A stretch of 44,868 nt of DNA from Rhodospirillales bacterium 69-11. Its GTDB lineage: Bacteria > Pseudomonadota > Alphaproteobacteria > Acetobacterales > Acetobacteraceae. Numbering within the stretch: the stretch's first letter is position 1; each line of letters opens with the position of its first letter. Below the pieces are notes generated by a model. It was given only the letters and a program-made list of their open reading frames with translations. It had not been told where the DNA came from and made no database searches. This document shows positions 8,601 to 17,796 of this stretch, piece after piece. Both the position numbers and the translations under genes were made by a program. Where the stretch lies: NCBI GenBank assembly GCA_001898425.1, contig MKTV01000056.1, positions 104,018 to 148,885 of the forward strand, written 5' to 3'.

Positions 8601-9287
8601 TTAACGGCCGGCGACACTCTTCGACAGCGGCGCGGCGGCCTTCGGCGCGTCTGGCCCGAACGCGGCCGTCGAGCCGGCCGGCGGTGGCACGGCACCGGCC
8701 GCATGGTCGCCCGCATCTGCCTCCGGGACCCCGCAGTGGGTCAGGTCGAGCCACGGCGCGGGATCGACGGGCTTCCCGCCGACCAGCATGCCGAAATACA
8801 GGTGCGCCCCGTAGGTGACCCCGCTGCGGCCCACCGTGGCGATCGGCTGGCCCGCGGTCACGGCCAGGCGGCCCTCCGCGATCGGCGGGGCAACATGGCC
8901 GAGATGGCTGTACACCCCGACGAAACCGTCATGCTGCACCAGCATCTCGAGCCCGCCCGGCCCGTGGCGCTGGGCGCGGATCACCCGGCCCGCCGCGACC
9001 GCGCGCACCGGGGCGCCGACCGGCGCGGGCAGGTCAATGCCCGGATGGAAGGTGCCGGCGAGGGGCCGGTTCGGGAGCACGCGCGGACCGAACGGGGAGG
9101 AGATGCAGGCCGGCGTCACCGGAGCCAGGAGCGGCGTTCCGCGCGCCGGTTCGGCCGCACGTGAAGGCGCCGCCGCGGTCAGCAGGACGATCGCCGCCAT
9201 GACCCGCACGGCCTGCCCCACCGCCCCGGCCCCGCGCGGCGGCAGGCGGCGAAGTGCGGGACAGACGGCGAGCCGAGGGTGGACCAT
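8601..9287 (-). CDS. M23/LytM-like protein with a substituted zinc ligand
   Basis: About 228 residues. A hydrophobic segment (VMAAIVLLTAAAPSRA) suggests export. The LytM fold is recognisable: H81 and D85 in FHPGIDL, H128 in YSHLGH and H162 in GAHLYFG. The usual HxH is HxY here (Y164), which removes one zinc ligand, so the protein may not be a peptidase. Degenerate LytM proteins such as EnvC and NlpD activate amidases instead, which is a reasonable analogy but unproven. The C-terminal 45 residues are Ala/Pro-rich. The start is uncertain: ATG at 9287 (used here), 9200 or 9359 are all in frame and none has a convincing ribosome site. Confidence 0.82.
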   Translation of the reverse strand: MVHPRLAVCPALRRLPPRGAGAVGQAVRVMAAIVLLTAAAPSRAAEPARGTPLLAPVTPACISSPFGPRVLPNRPLAGTFHPGIDLPAPVGAPVRAVAAGRVIRAQRHGPGGLEMLVQHDGFVGVYSHLGHVAPPIAEGRLAVTAGQPIATVGRSGVTYGAHLYFGMLVGGKPVDPAPWLDLTHCGVPEADAGDHAAGAVPPPAGSTAAFGPDAPKAAAPLSKSVAGR

Positions 9288-9377
9288 GACCGCGGGATGC
9301 GGCATCGGCGCCGCCGCGTCAACGCGGCAGCGCGATGCATCCCGGCCCGCAGCCGCCATTCGCGCGACGCAGCGCCG

Positions 9378-11585
9378 TCAGGCCGATCCCAGCACGTCCT
9401 CGATGCGGATCGGCAGCTTGCGCACGCGCATGCCGGTCGCATGGTACACCGCATTCGCGATCGCCGCGGCGACGCCGACCATCGGCAGTTCTCCGGCACC
9501 CTTCACGCCCAGCGGGTTGGAGCGGGACTCCGCGTTCTCCACGACGATGGTCTCGATCGCCGGAATGTCGGCGTGCACCGGCACCACGTATTCCGCGATG
9601 TTGGCGTTGACGATGCGGCCCGTCTCGCCATCGACATGCGTCTCTTCCAGCAGCGCCATGCCGATGCCGTAGGTAATCCCACCGATGAGCTGGCTGCGTA
9701 GCGTCTTGGCGTTGAGCGGCTGGCCGACGTCGAACGCGCCCACGTAACGCGCCACGCGGATCTCGCCGAGATCGGCATCCACCCGCACCTCCACGAAATG
9801 GGAGCCGAACGCGTGCAGCGAGAAACGCTTCTTCTCGTCTCCCGGCCCGCTCTCGGACGTCGCGTCCACGAAGGACTGCCCGCGGCGCGCGAGCAGGGCG
9901 GCGATGGCGATGCGCCGGTCCGGCCCGATCACCGCGCCCTCCCGCACCTGCAGGGCGGACGCATCGAGATCGCCCCAGCCGAGATGCGGGTCGCTGCGGG
10001 CCAGGTCGCGCAGCTTGCCGGCAGCGGCCTCGCACGCCGCTGCCACCGCGGGCGCCACGCTCGGCACGGTGGAGGAGCCGCCGGAGACCGGCGCATGCGG
10101 CAGGGCGCTGTCGCCAAGTTCGAAGCGCACGCGTGAGACCGGGATGCCCAGCGTGTCGGCGGCCACCTGGCTCATGACCGTGTAGGTGCCGGTGCCGAGG
10201 TCCTGCGTGCCGCTTTGCACCAGCACCGACCCGTCCGCGGCGATGCGCACGCGCACCGTGGCCTTCTGCCGGTTCGTCGGATAGGTGGCGGTCGCCATGC
10301 CCCAGCCGATCAGCACGTTGCCCTCACGCATCGAGCGCGGAGCCGCGCCGCGCGCCTTCCAGCCGAACGCTTGCGCGCCCTGCGTGTAGCAGGCCATCAG
10401 CGCCTTGCTCGCATACGGCTTGCCCTCATGCGCATCGTTCTCGGCGTAGTTGCGCATGCGGAAGGCGAGCGGGTCCATGCGCACCTGTGCCGCCAGCTCG
10501 TCGATCGCGGATTCCAGCGCGAACATTCCGGACGCCTCGCCGGGCGCGCGCATATACGTGGGCAGCGGCATGTTCGTCGCGACCAGGCGGTGCGACACCG
10601 CGACGTTCGGGCACGCGTAGAGGAACTCGGTCGACAGCGCGACGGGTTCGCAGAACTCGCCCAGGTTCGGCTGCGACATCAGGCTGAACCCGTCATGCCG
10701 CAGCGACTGCAACGAGCCGTCGGTCTCGGCCGATGCGCGCAGCTTCTGCACGGTGCGCGGGCGATAGCCGTTGGACGTGAACATCTGTGCCCGCGTCAGC
10801 ACGAGCTTCACCGGACGGCCCGTCATCTTGGCTGCCATGGCGGCGAGCGTCACGGGCGGCCACGTGTTGCCCTTGCACCCGAAACCGCCACCGACGAATG
10901 GACAGATCACCCGCACCTGCGACGGGTCGAGGCCGAAATGCCCGGCCAAGGTGGTCTGTGCGCCCGAAATCCCCTGGGTCGAGGTCCAGACTGTCAGCTT
11001 GTCGCCCTGCCACCGCGCGATCGTCGCGTGCGGCTCCATCGGGTTGTGATGCTCGATCGGCGTGATGTAGGTCACGTCGAGCTTGGCGAACGCCGCGTCA
11101 TGCGCCGCCTCCGGATCGCCGCGCCGGCTGTCGGCGGGCCGCGCGCCATTGCGGAAGGATTTCGGCACGTAGGCCTGGTCCAGCATCGCATCCATGTCGG
11201 TGACCGCCTCGTCGCGCTGGTAGCGCACCCGCACCCGCGCCGCGGCGGCCAGTGCGCGGTCCAGCGTGTCGGCCACCACCACGGCGACGTGCTGGCCGTT
11301 GAACAGGATGTCCCGGTCCTGCAGCAGCGGCGCCTTCACCGCCTGCTGCACGCCTTTCGCCTGCGTCAGTCGCAGCGCATTGTCCGGCGTGATGATCAGC
11401 AGCACACCCGGCATCGACTTCGCTTCCGCGAGATCGAAGCCGGTGATGCGTCCAGCGGCGATCGTGCTCTGGACGAGCACCGCGTGCACGAGGTCGGGGA
11501 CCGTGAACTCGGCCGCGTAGGTGGCGTGTCCGGTCACCTTCAGGTGTCCATCCACGCGATCGATCGGCTTGCCGATGCTGCCCAT
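9378..11585 (-). CDS. paoC: Aldehyde oxidoreductase molybdenum-cofactor-binding subunit (PaoC/YagR-like)
   Basis: The 735-residue large subunit of a xanthine-oxidase-family enzyme that oxidises aldehydes to carboxylic acids. It begins GKPIDRVDGHLKVTGHATYAAEF, the usual start of this subunit. It contains the molybdopterin-binding glycine motifs (CPFVGGGFGCKG; PTYMRAPGE) and near the C-terminus GVKGAGELPMVG, where the Glu (about residue 699) matches the catalytic base of the family (E692 in E. coli PaoC). Length fits PaoC rather than the longer CoxL or XdhB types. The ATG at 11585 lies 11 bases after the FAD-subunit stop. It is the last gene of the three-gene unit. A PaoD-like maturation chaperone is not visible nearby. 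Confidence 0.93.
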   Translation of the reverse strand: MGSIGKPIDRVDGHLKVTGHATYAAEFTVPDLVHAVLVQSTIAAGRITGFDLAEAKSMPGVLLIITPDNALRLTQAKGVQQAVKAPLLQDRDILFNGQHVAVVVADTLDRALAAAARVRVRYQRDEAVTDMDAMLDQAYVPKSFRNGARPADSRRGDPEAAHDAAFAKLDVTYITPIEHHNPMEPHATIARWQGDKLTVWTSTQGISGAQTTLAGHFGLDPSQVRVICPFVGGGFGCKGNTWPPVTLAAMAAKMTGRPVKLVLTRAQMFTSNGYRPRTVQKLRASAETDGSLQSLRHDGFSLMSQPNLGEFCEPVALSTEFLYACPNVAVSHRLVATNMPLPTYMRAPGEASGMFALESAIDELAAQVRMDPLAFRMRNYAENDAHEGKPYASKALMACYTQGAQAFGWKARGAAPRSMREGNVLIGWGMATATYPTNRQKATVRVRIAADGSVLVQSGTQDLGTGTYTVMSQVAADTLGIPVSRVRFELGDSALPHAPVSGGSSTVPSVAPAVAAACEAAAGKLRDLARSDPHLGWGDLDASALQVREGAVIGPDRRIAIAALLARRGQSFVDATSESGPGDEKKRFSLHAFGSHFVEVRVDADLGEIRVARYVGAFDVGQPLNAKTLRSQLIGGITYGIGMALLEETHVDGETGRIVNANIAEYVVPVHADIPAIETIVVENAESRSNPLGVKGAGELPMVGVAAAIANAVYHATGMRVRKLPIRIEDVLGSA

Positions 11586-11596
11586 GCGTCGTTCCT

Positions 11597-12571
11597 TCAC
11601 GCCGTCGCGGTCTGCAGCGCGCGCAGCACCGCGCGGCGCAGCAGCACCTGTTTGAAGCCGTTCTGGCTTGCGGGCTTGGCCCCCTGGCCCGCGAGCGCCG
11701 CCGCGTCGGCGAGCGCCTTCGGCGTGAGCGGACGACCGCGCAACGCCTCCTCCACCTCCGGCAGGCGCCATGGCTTGGCGCCGACCCCGCCCGCCGCGAC
11801 GCGGATGTCGTGCACGGTCCCGGCGCCGGCATCGACCGCGACCGCGGCGGAGACCAGGGCGAACTCGAAGCTCGCTCGGTCGCGCACCTTGAGATAGTGC
11901 GAGCGCATCGCCGCGCGGCTCGCGGGGACGGATACCGCGGTGATCAGTTCGCCCGGGGCGAGCGTCGTCTCGACATGCGGGGTATCGCCCGGCAGCCGGT
12001 GGAGGTCGGACAACGGCAGGGTGCGTGTCGTTCCATCGGTCGCGCGCAACTCCACCGAGGCGTCCAGGATGATCAGCGCGACGGCCAGGTCGGAGGGATG
12101 GCTGGCGATGCAGTGATCGCTCGTCCCGAGGATCGCGAGCATGCGGTTCTCGCCCTGGATCGCGGGGCAGCCGGAGCCGGGAGCCCGCTTGTTGCAGGCG
12201 AAACCGGTGTCGCGGAAATAGCCGCATCGTGTGCGCTGCAGCAGGTTCCCGCCGATTGTGCCCATGTTGCGGACCTGCGGCGAGGCGGAGGCGAGCAGCG
12301 ACTGCGAGATCACCGGCCAGCGTGCGACGACGGCCGGATGCGCGGCCACGTCGCTCATGCGCGCCATCGCGCCGAGGCGCAGCGCGTCGTCCGTCGCGGT
12401 GATCTCGGTGAGGGGCAGCGGCTCGAGATCGATCAGCCGGTCGGGTGTCTCGACGTCGTTCTTCGCAAGCTGCAACAAGTCGGTGCCGCCGCCGATGTAG
12501 CGGCCGCCTTGCGCGGCGGCTGCGGTCGCCGACTCGAGCCCATCGGGCGTGGTGAGGGTGAAGGCCTGCAT
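11597..12571 (-). CDS. paoB: Aldehyde oxidoreductase FAD/[4Fe-4S] subunit (PaoB/YagS-like)
   Basis: The 324-residue medium subunit that passes electrons from the iron-sulphur subunit to FAD and the acceptor. FAD-binding motifs are GGRYIGGGTDLL (about 22-33) and RNMGTIGGNLLQRTRC (about 101-116). The segment 116-154 holds four Cys (C116, C126, C135, C154: RCGYFR, FACNKR, GSGCPA, SDHCIA), the arrangement that in E. coli PaoB binds an extra [4Fe-4S] cluster. This marks the PaoABC class rather than ordinary xanthine dehydrogenase. It lies four bases after the 2Fe-2S gene stop and 11 before paoC, so one transcript is likely. Confidence 0.93.
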   Translation of the reverse strand: MQAFTLTTPDGLESATAAAAQGGRYIGGGTDLLQLAKNDVETPDRLIDLEPLPLTEITATDDALRLGAMARMSDVAAHPAVVARWPVISQSLLASASPQVRNMGTIGGNLLQRTRCGYFRDTGFACNKRAPGSGCPAIQGENRMLAILGTSDHCIASHPSDLAVALIILDASVELRATDGTTRTLPLSDLHRLPGDTPHVETTLAPGELITAVSVPASRAAMRSHYLKVRDRASFEFALVSAAVAVDAGAGTVHDIRVAAGGVGAKPWRLPEVEEALRGRPLTPKALADAAALAGQGAKPASQNGFKQVLLRRAVLRALQTATA

Positions 12572-12575
12572 GAGC

Positions 12576-13181
12576 TCAGCCCTCCTGCACGGAGCCGCGG
12601 ATCGCCGCGACGATGTTGGGATAGGCGCCGCAGCGGCAGATGTTGCCGCTCATCCACTCCCGGATTTCCGCATCCGAACCGGTATGGCCTTCGTCGATCA
12701 GCGCGACGGCGGACATGATCTGGCCGGGCGTGCAGTAGCCGCACTGGAACCCGTCCTGTTCGGCGAAGGCGGCCTGCACCGGATGCAGCGTGCCGTTGAC
12801 CGCGAGCCCCTCGATCGTGGTGATCGCCTTGCCCTGCGCCCGCACCGCGAGCGTCAGGCAGGACACGACCCGCCGGCCGTCGAGATGGACCGTGCAGGCG
12901 CCGCAGGACCCGTGGTCGCAGCCCTTCTTCGTGCCGGTGAGTTGCGCCTGTTCCCGGAGCGCATCGAGCAGGGTGGTGCGTGGCTCCACCGTCAGCGGCA
13001 CGGCCGACCCGTTCACCTGCAGAACGATATCCAGCGCCTCGGCTGACCGTGCCGGAGAGGATGGCGCTTGCGTGCCGGAGGGCGAGGCGGGCGTGGTTTC
13101 ATCAGCCTGTCCTCGTTGCGGCGCGAGAGCGAGACCCGTCAACGTCGCGCCCAATACACCTCGTCGCGACACTGTGCTCAT
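12576..13181 (-). CDS. paoA: Aldehyde oxidoreductase [2Fe-2S] subunit with Tat signal (PaoA/YagT-like)
   Basis: The 201-residue small electron-transfer subunit. The N-terminus MSTVSRRGVLGATLTGLALA is a twin-arginine signal, so the folded heterotrimer is probably exported to the periplasm as in E. coli PaoABC. A plant-ferredoxin-type cluster uses C88, C93, C96 and C108 (KKGCDHGSCGACTVH, SCLT). The second [2Fe-2S] domain has C147, C150, C182 and C184 (QCGYCTPGQ, ICRCGAYP). The ATG at 13181 follows a G-rich ribosome site; a TTG at 13217 would add a poor extension ahead of the Tat motif. It is the first gene of paoABC and starts 63 bases after the PTS-IIA-like stop, so read-through from kdp is possible. 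Confidence 0.94.
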   Translation of the reverse strand: MSTVSRRGVLGATLTGLALAPQRGQADETTPASPSGTQAPSSPARSAEALDIVLQVNGSAVPLTVEPRTTLLDALREQAQLTGTKKGCDHGSCGACTVHLDGRRVVSCLTLAVRAQGKAITTIEGLAVNGTLHPVQAAFAEQDGFQCGYCTPGQIMSAVALIDEGHTGSDAEIREWMSGNICRCGAYPNIVAAIRGSVQEG

Positions 13182-13244
13182 GCGGATGCCCCCAAACGAT
13201 CGCGTTGCTGACTTCAAGGTGGGCGTGAGAGGGCGGAGTGACGC

Positions 13245-13691
13245 TCACAAGCGCGTGGTGAGCGCCGTCAGCGCTTCGAGCGGATCGCGGCAGCGGCGCA
13301 GCCGGTCGGTCACGGCCGGATCCCGGCCCAGCCGCGCGACGGCGGCCAGCGTCGCGATCGCGGCGGCATCGTTGCCGGTCGGGATCAGCAGGCCGAACAC
13401 AAGGTCCACCGGCGCGCCGTCGATCGCCGCGAAGTCGATCGGGCGCGCCAGCCGGAAGAAGGCGCCGATGAAACGATCGAGCCCGTCGATGCGCGCATGC
13501 GGCAGGGCGAAGCCGCGGCCGAGACCGGTCGACCCCAGCGTCTCCCGCGCGTCGAGAGAGGCTTCGATCGCGGCGGATGACGGGCCGGTGTTCGCCAGGC
13601 GGTCGGCCACCAGGCGCAGCACCTGCGCCTTGTCGCGAGCCTTCGCGTCCAATGCCACCCGTTCCGGGCCGAGCAGGTCGGCGATCTCCAT
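13245..13691 (-). CDS. PTS IIA (fructose/Ntr class) domain protein, last gene of the kdp operon
   Basis: The 148-residue stand-alone EIIA domain is of the fructose/nitrogen-PTS type. The phospho-accepting His is in LGRGFALPHARIDG (H65), and a later VDLVFGLLIPTGND strand is typical of PtsN-like proteins. No EIIB, EIIC, HPr or EI gene is near, so a regulatory role is more likely than sugar transport. Its ATG overlaps the kdpE stop (TGATG), so it is translationally coupled to the potassium operon. In E. coli, PtsN binds the KdpD kinase and the Trk system; that precedent makes modulation of KdpDE a sensible inference here. It could instead be a second PtsN-like protein whose partner lies elsewhere. 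Confidence 0.88.
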   Translation of the reverse strand: MEIADLLGPERVALDAKARDKAQVLRLVADRLANTGPSSAAIEASLDARETLGSTGLGRGFALPHARIDGLDRFIGAFFRLARPIDFAAIDGAPVDLVFGLLIPTGNDAAAIATLAAVARLGRDPAVTDRLRRCRDPLEALTALTTRL

Positions 13692-14419
13692 CAGGGCGCG
13701 GCTCCGCGCCGGCCACCGTCGTGATCCGGCGCCCGCAGCCGGTAACCAACGCCCGTTTCCGTGAGGATATGACTGGGGCGTTCCGGATCCGGCTCGATCT
13801 TCTGCCGTAGCGCGCGGATGTAGATGCGCAGGTATTGCACGTCGGTGTCGCTCCCCCAGACCTCACGCAGGATCATGCGATGTGTCAGCACCTTTCCGGC
13901 ATGCTGCACCAGGAGCCGCAGTAGCGCGTATTCGCGCGGGGAGAACTTCACCTCCTCGCCGCGGACGGTCACGATCCGGCGCACCAGGTCGACCGTGAGA
14001 TCGCCGCTGCGGAACAGCGGGGCCTCACCCTGCTGCTGCAGCCGGTGCCGCTGCGCCGCGCGCAACCGCGCGAACAACTCCTCCATGCCGAAGGGCTTGG
14101 TCACGTAGTCGTCCGCGCCGAGATCGAGCGCCGCGACCTTCGCCGCCTCGTCGTCGCGGCTCGACAGGACGATGATCGGTGCGGTGACGTCGGCGCCGCG
14201 GAGCCGGCGGATGACCTCGAGCCCGTCGAGATCGGGCAGGCCGAGATCGAGCACCAGCAGGTCGGCGGCGCGCCGGCGCATGGCGTCGATCGCGGGGGCG
14301 CCGGTGTCCAGTTCGGAGACGACATAGCCCTGGGCCGCGAGGCCGGCGCGCAGGAAGCGCCGGATCGCAGGCTCGTCGTCGACCACCAGGATGCGCAGGG
14401 GGATCGCGCCCTCGGTCAT
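13691..14419 (-). CDS. kdpE: Potassium-responsive response regulator KdpE
   Basis: A 242-residue OmpR/PhoB-family regulator. The receiver domain (about 1-120) has the acidic pair in LVVDDEP, the phospho-acceptor D58 in [10 protein letters not shown] and the conserved Lys in [12 protein letters not shown]. The C-terminal winged helix includes [23 protein letters not shown] and [17 protein letters not shown]. It activates kdpFABC under potassium limitation or osmotic stress in the known system. The ATGA overlap with kdpD and the TGATG overlap with the next gene show tight coupling. The operon places the regulators after the pump, so they should be autoregulated. Confidence 0.97.
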   Translation of the reverse strand: MTEGAIPLRILVVDDEPAIRRFLRAGLAAQGYVVSELDTGAPAIDAMRRRAADLLVLDLGLPDLDGLEVIRRLRGADVTAPIIVLSSRDDEAAKVAALDLGADDYVTKPFGMEELFARLRAAQRHRLQQQGEAPLFRSGDLTVDLVRRIVTVRGEEVKFSPREYALLRLLVQHAGKVLTHRMILREVWGSDTDVQYLRIYIRALRQKIEPDPERPSHILTETGVGYRLRAPDHDGGRRGAAP

Positions 14420-17100
14420 GCTTCCTCCTCCGCCAGCGGCGGCAGGTCGGGGACGGGCAGGTGGATCGTGAACACGGCGCCGGAACGGTCGGGGCGATTG
14501 GCGGCGGTGATGCGACCGCCCATCGCCTGGACGAAGCCGCGGCAGATCGCCAGGCCGAGACCCGTCCCGGCGCGGCGACGGTCCGCGCCCTCCGCGCGAT
14601 AGAACTTCTCGAAGATCCGCTCCTCCGCTCCCGGCGGCAGGCCGTCGCCCTCGTCCATCACCTGCAGCACGACCTCCTCCTCCACGCGACGCGCGGCGAT
14701 CCGGACCGCGGACCCAGGGGGCGCATATTTGGCCGCATTGTCGAGCAGGTTGAACAGCACCTGCTCGAACAGCACCATGTCGAGCCGCACCGGCGGCAGG
14801 TCGGGCGCGACATCCAGCACGACGGTGTGGCCGGCCAGGATCTTCGCCGCCCGCCGCAGCGCAGCGCCCACCACGTCGGACAGGTCCGCCAGCCCGTCGC
14901 GCGGCCGCACCGCACCCGACTCTAGCCGCGTCATATCCAGCAAGTTCCCAATGAAACGATTAAGCCGCTCGGATTCCTCGACGATCGTTTCGAGCAGGTC
15001 CCGCCGGGTCGACGGGTCCAGCGTCGCGGTCGCGAGGCTGGATGCGGATCCCTGGATCGAGGCGAGCGGCGTGCGCAGGTCGTGCGAGATGGAGGTGAGC
15101 AGCGCGGACCGGAACCGTTCGGTCTCGGTCTGCACGCGTGCTTCCGCGAGTTCGCGCGCCAGCGTGACACGCTCGATCGCGAGCGCCGCCTGGTCGGCCA
15201 ACGCGTCGAGCAGGCGCTGCTGGTCGGGGGTGAGCAGCGGTCCCGGCTCGTCGCGGATGATGCCGACCACGCCGACGGGCCCGCGGCCGGTGCGGAGCGG
15301 CAGGAACAGCCATTTGGCACCCGGCAGCGTGTCCGACTCCCGCCCCGCGACGTGGTTCTTCGCGTAGCTCCAGCGTGCCGCGGCAAGGTCGGCCTCCTCC
15401 AGCTGGTCCTCGGGCGGGAAGCCGGCATGGACCGCGAGCCCGTCCTCGGTGGGCAGCAGGAGCACGACCCGCACCTGGAGCATCGTCGCGATCTGGTGCG
15501 CGGTCGCCCAGAGCAGGTCGTCGCGCGTCACCGCGACGGCCAGCTTGCGGCTGAACTGGTAGAGCTGGTCGGTCGCATGGGCGCGCTGCCGCGCGGCGAG
15601 CGCCTGGCCGCGCACGCGGGCGCCGAGATTGCTCGCGATCACCGCGACGGCGGCGAAGAAGAACAGCGCCACCACGTTCTCGGGGTCGGCGATGGTGAAG
15701 GTGTAGAGCGGGGGCAGGAAGAAGAAGTTGTAGGCCAGCACGGCCGCAAGGCTCGCCAGCAGCGACGGGCCGAGACCGACGCGCACGGCGCTGAGCAGGA
15801 TTGCGGTCAGGAACACGAGCGTGACGTTCGCGACCGAGAGCACGCCGTGCAGCAGCCAGGCGATCGGCAGGGCGGCCGCGACCGGCAGCAGGCCGGCGCC
15901 GTAGGGAGAAAGCCGCACCCGCCCACGCGGCGGTGCCGGCGGCGGATGCAGGTCGGGTGGCAGGTCGGGTTCGACCACGTGCACGGTGATGCCGCCCGCG
16001 CGGGCGATCAGCCGCTGCGTGACGCTGCCGAACAGAAGCTGCGTCCAGCGGTTGCGATGCGAGCGGCCGACGATGACATGGGTGACGTTGTGCGCGCGCG
16101 CATGCTCGATCACCGCGTCCGCGACGTCGTCGCCGGGCCGGATCACCGTCTCCGCTCCCAGCCTCTCCGCAAGACGCAGCGCGGCTGCGAGGTCGGCGCG
16201 CGCGCGCTCGGACAGGCGGCTGGATTGCGGCGTCTCGATGCAGATCGCGGCCCAGGGTGCGCGGAGCTGGTCAGCCAGGCGGCGGGCATGCCGGATGATC
16301 GCGCTGGGCCGTGCGCGCGGCTCCACGCAGACCAGCACACGCTCCCCCGCCGCCCAGGGTCCCTGGATGGCGTGGCTCTGCATGTAGTCGCGCATCTGCG
16401 CGTCGACGCGCTGGGCGGTGCGGCGCAGCGCGAGCTCGCGCAGCGCGGTCAGGTTGCCGGCCTGGAAGTAATGGCGGACGGCGCGGTCGGCCTGGCGCGG
16501 GACGTAGACCTTGCCCTCGCGCAGGCGCTGGATCAGGTCGGCCGGGGTGAGGTCGATCAGCTCGATCTCGTCCGCGTCGTCGATCACCCGGTCGGGCACG
16601 GTCTCCCGCACGCGGATCCGGGTAATGCGGGCGACCACGTCGTTCAGGCTCTCGACGTGCTGGATGTTGAGCGTGGTCCAGACGTCGATCCCGGCGGCGC
16701 GCAGTTCCTCCACGTCCAGGTGGCGCTTCGGGTGGCGGCTGCCGGGCGCATTGGTGTGGGCGAGCTCGTCGACCAGCACGAGCGCGGGCTTGCGCGCGAG
16801 GATGGCGTCGAGGTCCATCTCCGGCAGCGTGCGGCCCTTGTACGGGATGGGGTGACGCGGGATCGTCTCGAGGCCCGCGAGCAGCGCCTCGGTCTCAGCG
16901 CGGCCATGCGTCTCGACCACGCCGATCATCACGTCCTGCCCGGCTCGTCGGCGGAGTTGGGCCGCGCTCAGCATCTCGTAGGTCTTGCCGACCCCGGGGG
17001 CCGCGCCAAGGAAGATCTTGAGCCGTCCGCGCCCGCCCGCGCCGGCCAGCTTCAACAGCGCGTCCGGCGAAGGGCGGGCGGGATCGGCACGTTCGTCCAT
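14416..17100 (-). CDS. kdpD: Potassium sensor histidine kinase KdpD
   Basis: An 894-residue membrane sensor, the same length as E. coli KdpD. Order of domains: the N-terminal KdpD domain with Walker A (GAAPGVGKT, residues 32-40) and the [16 protein letters not shown] block; a universal-stress-protein-like domain; about four membrane segments near residues 400-500 ([32 protein letters not shown]); a GAF-like region; the phospho-acceptor His in [17 protein letters not shown]; and an ATPase domain with N, G1 (DEGDGLPPG) and GTGLGLAI boxes. The ATG at 17100 gives the expected N-terminus. It starts 22 bases after the kdpC stop. Confidence 0.97.
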   Translation of the reverse strand: MDERADPARPSPDALLKLAGAGGRGRLKIFLGAAPGVGKTYEMLSAAQLRRRAGQDVMIGVVETHGRAETEALLAGLETIPRHPIPYKGRTLPEMDLDAILARKPALVLVDELAHTNAPGSRHPKRHLDVEELRAAGIDVWTTLNIQHVESLNDVVARITRIRVRETVPDRVIDDADEIELIDLTPADLIQRLREGKVYVPRQADRAVRHYFQAGNLTALRELALRRTAQRVDAQMRDYMQSHAIQGPWAAGERVLVCVEPRARPSAIIRHARRLADQLRAPWAAICIETPQSSRLSERARADLAAALRLAERLGAETVIRPGDDVADAVIEHARAHNVTHVIVGRSHRNRWTQLLFGSVTQRLIARAGGITVHVVEPDLPPDLHPPPAPPRGRVRLSPYGAGLLPVAAALPIAWLLHGVLSVANVTLVFLTAILLSAVRVGLGPSLLASLAAVLAYNFFFLPPLYTFTIADPENVVALFFFAAVAVIASNLGARVRGQALAARQRAHATDQLYQFSRKLAVAVTRDDLLWATAHQIATMLQVRVVLLLPTEDGLAVHAGFPPEDQLEEADLAAARWSYAKNHVAGRESDTLPGAKWLFLPLRTGRGPVGVVGIIRDEPGPLLTPDQQRLLDALADQAALAIERVTLARELAEARVQTETERFRSALLTSISHDLRTPLASIQGSASSLATATLDPSTRRDLLETIVEESERLNRFIGNLLDMTRLESGAVRPRDGLADLSDVVGAALRRAAKILAGHTVVLDVAPDLPPVRLDMVLFEQVLFNLLDNAAKYAPPGSAVRIAARRVEEEVVLQVMDEGDGLPPGAEERIFEKFYRAEGADRRRAGTGLGLAICRGFVQAMGGRITAANRPDRSGAVFTIHLPVPDLPPLAEEEA

Positions 17101-17122
17101 GCGCGTCTCTACCACGCCGCGA

Positions 17123-17728
17123 TCAGGCCGGCGGCATGGCATCGAGCGCGCGGTTCAGCTGCAGGACGTTCACGCGAGGTTCGCCGAGGAGCCCCAGCAG
17201 CCGGCCTTGCGTCTGCTGCAGGACGAGCGCGCGGACGCGGTCCTCCGGCAGGTTGCGGGCGCGGGCGACCCGTTTCACCTGGAACAGCGCGGCGGCGGGG
17301 GAGAGGTCGGGGTCGAGCCCGCTTGCGGAGGTGGTGACGAGGTCGGCGGGGATGGGCGTACCGGGGTTCTCGGCCTGCAACGCGGCGGCCTCGGCCTTCA
17401 CCCGGTCGACCAGCGCCTGGCTGGTGGGGCCGAGGTTTGAGCCGCCGGAGTTGGCGGCGTTGTAGGGGGCGGGGACGGTCTTGGCGGGATCGTTCGGATC
17501 GGCCGCGCTCGTGGCGGAGGGACGGCCGTGGAAATAGCGCGGGCTGGTGAAGGCCTGCCCGATCAGGGTTGAGCCGATCACGGTGCCGTTCTGCACGACC
17601 AGGCTGCCATTGGCCTGGGACGGGAACAGGAGCTGCGCGACGCCGGTGATGGCGAGCGGGTAGGCGAGGCCGGTGATCAGCGTCATGCCGAGGATCATCA
17701 CCAGCGCGGGGCGGATGTGGGAGGTCAT
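17123..17728 (-). CDS. kdpC: Potassium-transporting ATPase subunit KdpC
   Basis: The 201-residue accessory subunit of the KdpFABC potassium pump. It has one N-terminal membrane helix ([28 protein letters not shown]), then a soluble domain carrying the family blocks [47 protein letters not shown] and the C-terminal [12 protein letters not shown]. KdpC helps assembly and raises ATP affinity in characterised pumps. The ATG at 17728 is chosen because it places the helix at the N-terminus; the frame stays open far upstream through the 68-base gap into kdpB, which is a GC artefact. Confidence 0.97.
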   Translation of the reverse strand: MTSHIRPALVMILGMTLITGLAYPLAITGVAQLLFPSQANGSLVVQNGTVIGSTLIGQAFTSPRYFHGRPSATSAADPNDPAKTVPAPYNAANSGGSNLGPTSQALVDRVKAEAAALQAENPGTPIPADLVTTSASGLDPDLSPAAALFQVKRVARARNLPEDRVRALVLQQTQGRLLGLLGEPRVNVLQLNRALDAMPPA

Positions 17729-17796
17729 GGTGTGGTGCCTTGATGGGGAGCGTCGTGCGCGGTCGCGATCGGCCACGAGTCGGGCGTGCCTGCCGG

